In this document: positions 60,420-64,000 of the stretch, piece after piece
How the letters are laid out: the number at the start of each line of letters is the position of its first letter
Position numbering within the stretch: the stretch's first letter is position 1
Assembly (NCBI GenBank): GCA_031213475.1
Contig: JARUPZ010000007.1
Span: 2,501,457 to 2,565,456, forward strand
Direction of reading: 5' to 3'
DNA: 64,000 nucleotides
From: Nereocystis luetkeana
Taxonomy: Eukaryota; Sar; Phaeophyceae; Laminariales; Laminariaceae
Made by a program: the position numbers and the translations under genes
The notes under the pieces: generated by a model
What the model was told of the DNA's origin: nothing
Database searches by the model: none
Seen by the model: the letters and a program-made list of their open reading frames with translations, nothing else

Positions 60420-60689
60420 CTCTATGGGCACTTCTGCTGCACTGCTGTACTCGTAGAAGCCCCCAAGTGCCCCGTTGCATCTGCACGCAAACCGCAATAA
60501 ACTCAAACCGCGACAAGCTCGAACCATGGCTCTCGATGCTCGTGGATTGCTCTGCACGCAGAACTGGACAACACTACGCCGCGTAGTTTACTCCTTGATA
60601 CGTAACCAAATCCACACACTGGACCAATCACGATCACCAGCACGTGGATCTTGCCTGTAGATTCTATATCTGCCATAATTTATCGTACA

Positions 60690-60885
60690 GCATTATTATA
60701 GTAGAGATCCAACCCGAAAAGGTCCTCAATCTTACCCCCTGGTACCTGGTCGATACTTTTATGGCTTTCACCAAGCAAGATAATCTACGGGCTATAGTAG
60801 GTCATCCGAGCATATAGGACAGGAATGTATCTGCCCTGGAGTTTATGAAATACCAGCATTAATCCGTACAGATAATTGAATGGAG
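60690..60885 (-). repeat. Family C copy, diverged
   Basis: Contains GAGATCCAACCCGAAAAGGT, CCGAGCATATAGGACAGGAA and TGTATCTGCCCTGGAGTTTA, corresponding to blocks in 52425-52645. Confidence 0.45.
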
Positions 60886-61192
60886 ATGTCCGCTGGTGTG
60901 CAAAGCGAGCTTGCTGCACGACGAAGACCGATTATCGTTGCTTACCCAGGCTGTGATCTCTGGCGCCCCAGCAGTTTCACCGCACCATCGTACCAGTACA
61001 CACTTCGGACAACGAACGTTTTGACACACGCACAGCCGATCCAACCTCTGAAGCATAGAACATGAGATGTTCTTTGGCGACGCTTCGTACCTACTGCTGC
61101 TGTTGTGTGCGCGTGCGATTATAGCGCACGTGGTCAGTTGGCTGACGCCATTCCGCTCCCTCCAACGTTTGGGTTGCACCGATTCTCGACAG

Positions 61193-61933
61193 TCTGCTGA
61201 AGGGGCAGTGTTTCCCCGCCCCGAAGACAAGCCTGGCGGCATCCTTCAACCCGTTCTCCGGCATGGCGAAAAGCGTGGGCAGCGTGCTCTCCGGAGCGAT
61301 GGGCTCCGTGCCCGCCGACTTTGAGGACAAGGCTCCTTCGTGGGAGGCAAGACGAGCCAAACCCAACCGGCGTAGCTGACGATAGTACTGCTGTGGCATA
61401 CTGACAGCAACAGTAGCCAAGCAGTAGACTACGGTACTGCTGTCGTGGTAAGAACATAGGTGACAACAGCTGGGGTGGACTGCTGCCGTGAAGTATTAAT
61501 GGTATTGGTGTCGCTGTTAGTAGGAACTCGCTCAGCGGGGAAAATTTGCAGCTCATGTGGCTGGCTTTTGTGAGTTGGATCCCGATGGGTCCGTCGGTCA
61601 CTTCAGCCATCTCGCAAGGGGTTCCTGTTTTGGGCCCGCGGAACATCGGTAACGTGTAACACTGACTTAAGCGGCAGCAGTAGAACTACTGGTTTGGCAT
61701 ACTGACAGCATCAGCAGCAGCAGTCCTACTGTCTCCTACTTCTGTGTCATACCAGGCTCTACTGACTGTAGGTTCGTGCGTAACTGTCTCCTATTGCGGT
61801 CATAATTGTTGCCAGGGTATTTCTGAAGCACAACATCAGCTGCCAACGTGAAGTGAGCAACACTATTCAAAGATTCGAAGCATACCATGCGTGAAGTTTT
61901 CCCGCTGTCCACTCCCGCTAATACGAGTATTAA

Positions 61934-61993
<60 letters not shown>

Positions 61994-61994
61994 C

Positions 61995-62032
<38 letters not shown>

Positions 62033-64000
62033 AAGAGTAGGTAGAGTAGTAACAATTATCCCGACTATCGAAGTCGAATCGTCGTGGTGGCAGGGTGATG
62101 CAAGCCGAGACGCGATGGCATACGCAAGCTCTGGGGAACCAGATACTCTTTGTGTAGTTTCGTTCGTTGTACTATACTACCAAGGGTGTTACTTATCATA
62201 GAAGTGCGATGTAACATCAGCCGCTGATGTACAGTCAATAACACTCACTGGAGTTTTTTTTTTTCTGCCGCTAGCCCGTACTAAAAAAGCGCAAGAGTAT
62301 CCCGCCTACATACATACAGCAAAAGCATCTCCACGGGAATTTATCGATTGTCAACAGGAGAATCTAGGGATTGGTGTGCAAGAACCCCTCCACCCAGCGT
62401 GCTAAAGTTTCATTCCTCTCATGGCGGGGATAAATGACGAAGCACGCATATCTATGCAATGCCCATCTTTACTCACCTTGACTGTATGTAACTAAAGAGT
62501 CCGCAGGGTTTACTGTCTCACTGTTTCGTTCAACAAGCAGGACGTCATCCGTCGACGTACGATCAGCCAGCTGAAGACCTAACGATCGTTCGCCTGCAAG
62601 AAAAAGCACCGTCGTCTTTCTTTTCTTTTTGCCTTCCGCTTCGTTTTCATGCTCATTTTCATGGTTTTGTTATTTTTTTTCTCTTGTTTTCTTCGCACTT
62701 GTTTTCGTTTTTCGCGGTCGTTTTCGATCCTATTTTCGTTTTTCCCTTGTGTCGTATGCATCTTCGTTTTCGCATGTGTTTTGGTTTCCCTTTTCGTTTT
62801 CGTCTATGCCTTCGTGTTCACTTTGGTTTTCGTTTTCATGTTCGTTTTCAGTTTCGCTCGCGCTGATGTTCTCGTTTTCGATTTTGTCTTAACGTTTGCG
62901 TTCGCGATTTCGGTTGGTTTACTTTCCTTGCGCCGCCGGCGGAAGCGCAGAGGCTGGAGGCGCTTCTCGAAGAGCGTCAAACGCCGGAGGAGAAGGAGGC
63001 CGGCGCCCTCAGGGACCGAGGCTACGGACCCACCAGCTCCCTCGCTACGCTCCGGCTCTTCGATGCCCCCGAAGGAACAGGTAGACAAGGTCGCCCCCGC
63101 TGCTGCCGCCGCCGCTGAACGCCTTGTATTTTTTTCTTCGAGTGTATTATTTCTGCTGTACACTTATTATATACCAGGTATATATATTATATCAGGTACA
63201 TATATCGCCCCGGTGGTTCAAGTGGTTAACCTCGAATTCTACTTGTGTTTGAGTCCTGGGTTCGAGCCCCAGGTGGGTCGGACATTTGACTTTATTTGCA
63301 AAAAATGAAAATGAAAAGGATTCAATTGTTGAGAGCGCCTTGCAGCGTGGGTAGGCACAATTCGATGCGAGTCGACGAGGGAAGAAAATGCTGAAATCTT
63401 CTCGCGATAAAAATGAAGGCACGTACCGTAGCGGGAAGGGGGGAAAAGAGCCTGCTATGTGACCCCGGATCTGAGTTACGAGTTGGAAGGGGAGAGAGAA
63501 GAAGATGTGCGAAGATAATAAATGGGATGAGCAAAAACAATATATATATATATATTTATATATATAATTCGGAGTATATATACCTAACGCTTCGAGGGAT
63601 TTTCCCGTCGTAGGCATGGCGAGAAAGAGGTGCGCGAGTGATAGTTTGGTCTCTTTTTGAAAGTGACAGTTACGTACCGGTTCGGGCTGTTGGCCTATTG
63701 TGGGTGTTATGGCTCTTGACTTCTGAGGTGACGCACATGTTGACTTCGTGCGCCCCTCTACGTGCTGGCAGACCAATAGCACGCGACTTGAATTATCATC
63801 TCATCGACTGCCTGGGTGTCTTGACTACTTTGCCTGGGGCTATCGAGCAGCGAGTGGGGGAAGGGAGGAGCACGAGGGGGGAAAGTGGCTCCAGTGTGTG
63901 TGTTTGTTGTATTTTTCTTCGTCGAGTCTGTTGTTTTGTTTTGTTTTTCTTGCAGGTACAGCGGGAGTGCCAACACCGTGGAGGCGGGCGGGGGGGAGGG
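61193..64000 (+). CDS. Multi-exon gene of unknown function, open at both ends
   Basis: Candidate exons in phase: 61193-61339 (acceptor CTCGACAG; LLKGQCFPAPKTSLAASF, NPFSGMAKSVGSVLSGAMGS, VPADFEDKAPS; donor TC|GTGGGA), 61524-61648 (GENLQLMWLAFVSWIPMGPS, VTSAISQGVPVLGPRNI), 62541 to about 62587 (GRHPSTYDQPAEDLTI), 62951-63080 (RLEALLEERQTPEEKEAGAL, RDRGYGPTSSLATLRLFDAP, EGT) and 63956 onward after a strong poly-T CAG acceptor. Exons 1 and 4 have high third-position GC. The donor of the third exon (ATC|GTTCGC) is weak. The plus strand is preferred because exon 1 has better codon bias there and the last acceptor is strong, but the minus strand of 61,200-61,640 is also partly open. No family recognised. 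A tRNA-type SINE sits in the last intron. Confidence 0.42.
61928..62032. repeat. TAG/AGT trinucleotide microsatellite, ~100 bp
   Basis: More than 30 triplets with a single interruption. The poly-Ser ORF across it is an artefact. It lies in an intron of the gene at 61193. Confidence 0.95.
62625..62915. repeat. Degenerate CGTTTT repeat
   Basis: T-rich tract with recurring TTTTCGTTTTCG motifs, just upstream of the exon at 62951, where it would act as an extended pyrimidine tract. Apparent Phe-rich ORFs are artefacts. Confidence 0.8.
63207..63540 (+). mobile_element. tRNA-derived SINE
   Basis: The head (63207-63285) has a good polymerase III A box, TGGTTCAAGTGG, and B box, GGTTCGAGCCC, with a perfect T-arm (CTGGG-TTCGAGC-CCCAG). 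The acceptor stem is poorly paired (about 5 of 7), so this is not a working tRNA gene. An unrelated body of about 250 bp follows and ends in a TA-rich tail at 63540-63585. A head-less inverted copy of the body at 53985 supports a mobile SINE. Confidence 0.72.

Larger units (their letters stand above)
58927..61192. other. Intergenic region, repeats only
   Basis: Contains a diverged duplication of about 235 bp (59395-59480 versus 59630-59722), an inverted-repeat element and a family C copy. No exon was supported, although the gene starting at 61193 needs a 5' exon. Confidence 0.4.

Noticed and set aside
61887-62201. ORF with a long poly-Ser run
   Set aside because: Created by the TAG/AGT microsatellite; no coding support either side.
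63207-63285. Functional tRNA gene
   Set aside because: Promoter boxes and T-arm are good, but the acceptor stem pairs at only about five of seven positions, D and anticodon arms are poor, and the sequence is fused to a repeat body with a sister copy; a SINE head fits better.
62649-63308. 219-codon plus ORF, Phe/Val-rich then Arg-rich
   Set aside because: Generated by the CGTTTT repeat and a frame-shifted reading of the exon at 62951-63080; also runs through the SINE.

Overview
This is eukaryotic nuclear DNA, most likely from a photosynthetic stramenopile (a brown alga such as Ectocarpus, or a close relative). The protein genes are split into many short exons with GT-AG junctions, and introns run from about 0.1 to 2.7 kb. 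Coding exons have a GC-rich third codon position. At least two genes begin with a signal peptide followed directly by Phe at the predicted cleavage site (VEA|FTP and ARA|FVA). This is the bipartite plastid presequence of secondary red-lineage algae. More than half of the window is intron or intergenic DNA packed with short interspersed repeats, foldback elements and microsatellites. I see no bacterial gene organisation, CRISPR array or rRNA.

Layout. 1-12513 (+): one 4,170-codon open frame for an acidic, repetitive, low-complexity protein, open at the left edge. 12514-16277: repeats and non-coding DNA. 16278-24395 (-): a plastid-targeted membrane protein in at least eight exons, with one junction unresolved. 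25376-26703 (+): a two-exon gene joining a peroxin-14-type N-terminal domain to a Rid (YjgF/UK114) domain and ending in Ala-Arg-Leu, a peroxisomal PTS1-type tripeptide. 28977-30935 (-): a ClpS adaptor. 31645-32924 (-): a second plastid-targeted protein. 35122-36343 (+): a cysteine-rich protein with a twin-arginine thylakoid-type signal. 36811-36957 (-): an isolated exon. 41375-53281 (-): RCC2/TD-60, eleven exons and a complete seven-bladed propeller. 41735-42903 (+): two orphan exons inside the last RCC2 intron. 58675-58926 (-): a basic exon. 61193-64000 (+): a multi-exon gene running off the right edge.

How the genes fit together. There is no operon logic. Four or five products appear to be plastid proteins (two presequence proteins, ClpS for N-degron delivery to Clp protease, and the Cys-rich lumen candidate). 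One looks peroxisomal and one is a nuclear/centromeric RCC1-family protein. The most unusual single item is the Pex14N-Rid fusion. The most unusual sequence-scale signal is the nine-mer TACCAGGTA/TACCTGGTA, present at least 24 times outside the giant ORF where about 0.4 would be expected. One copy sits inside a MITE exactly where its sister copies have a bare TA, as expected of a transposon insertion or excision scar.

Exon models were built by eye. Adjacent exons were joined only where splice motifs and codon phase agreed, and exceptions are stated. Names rest on recognised motifs, not on searches.
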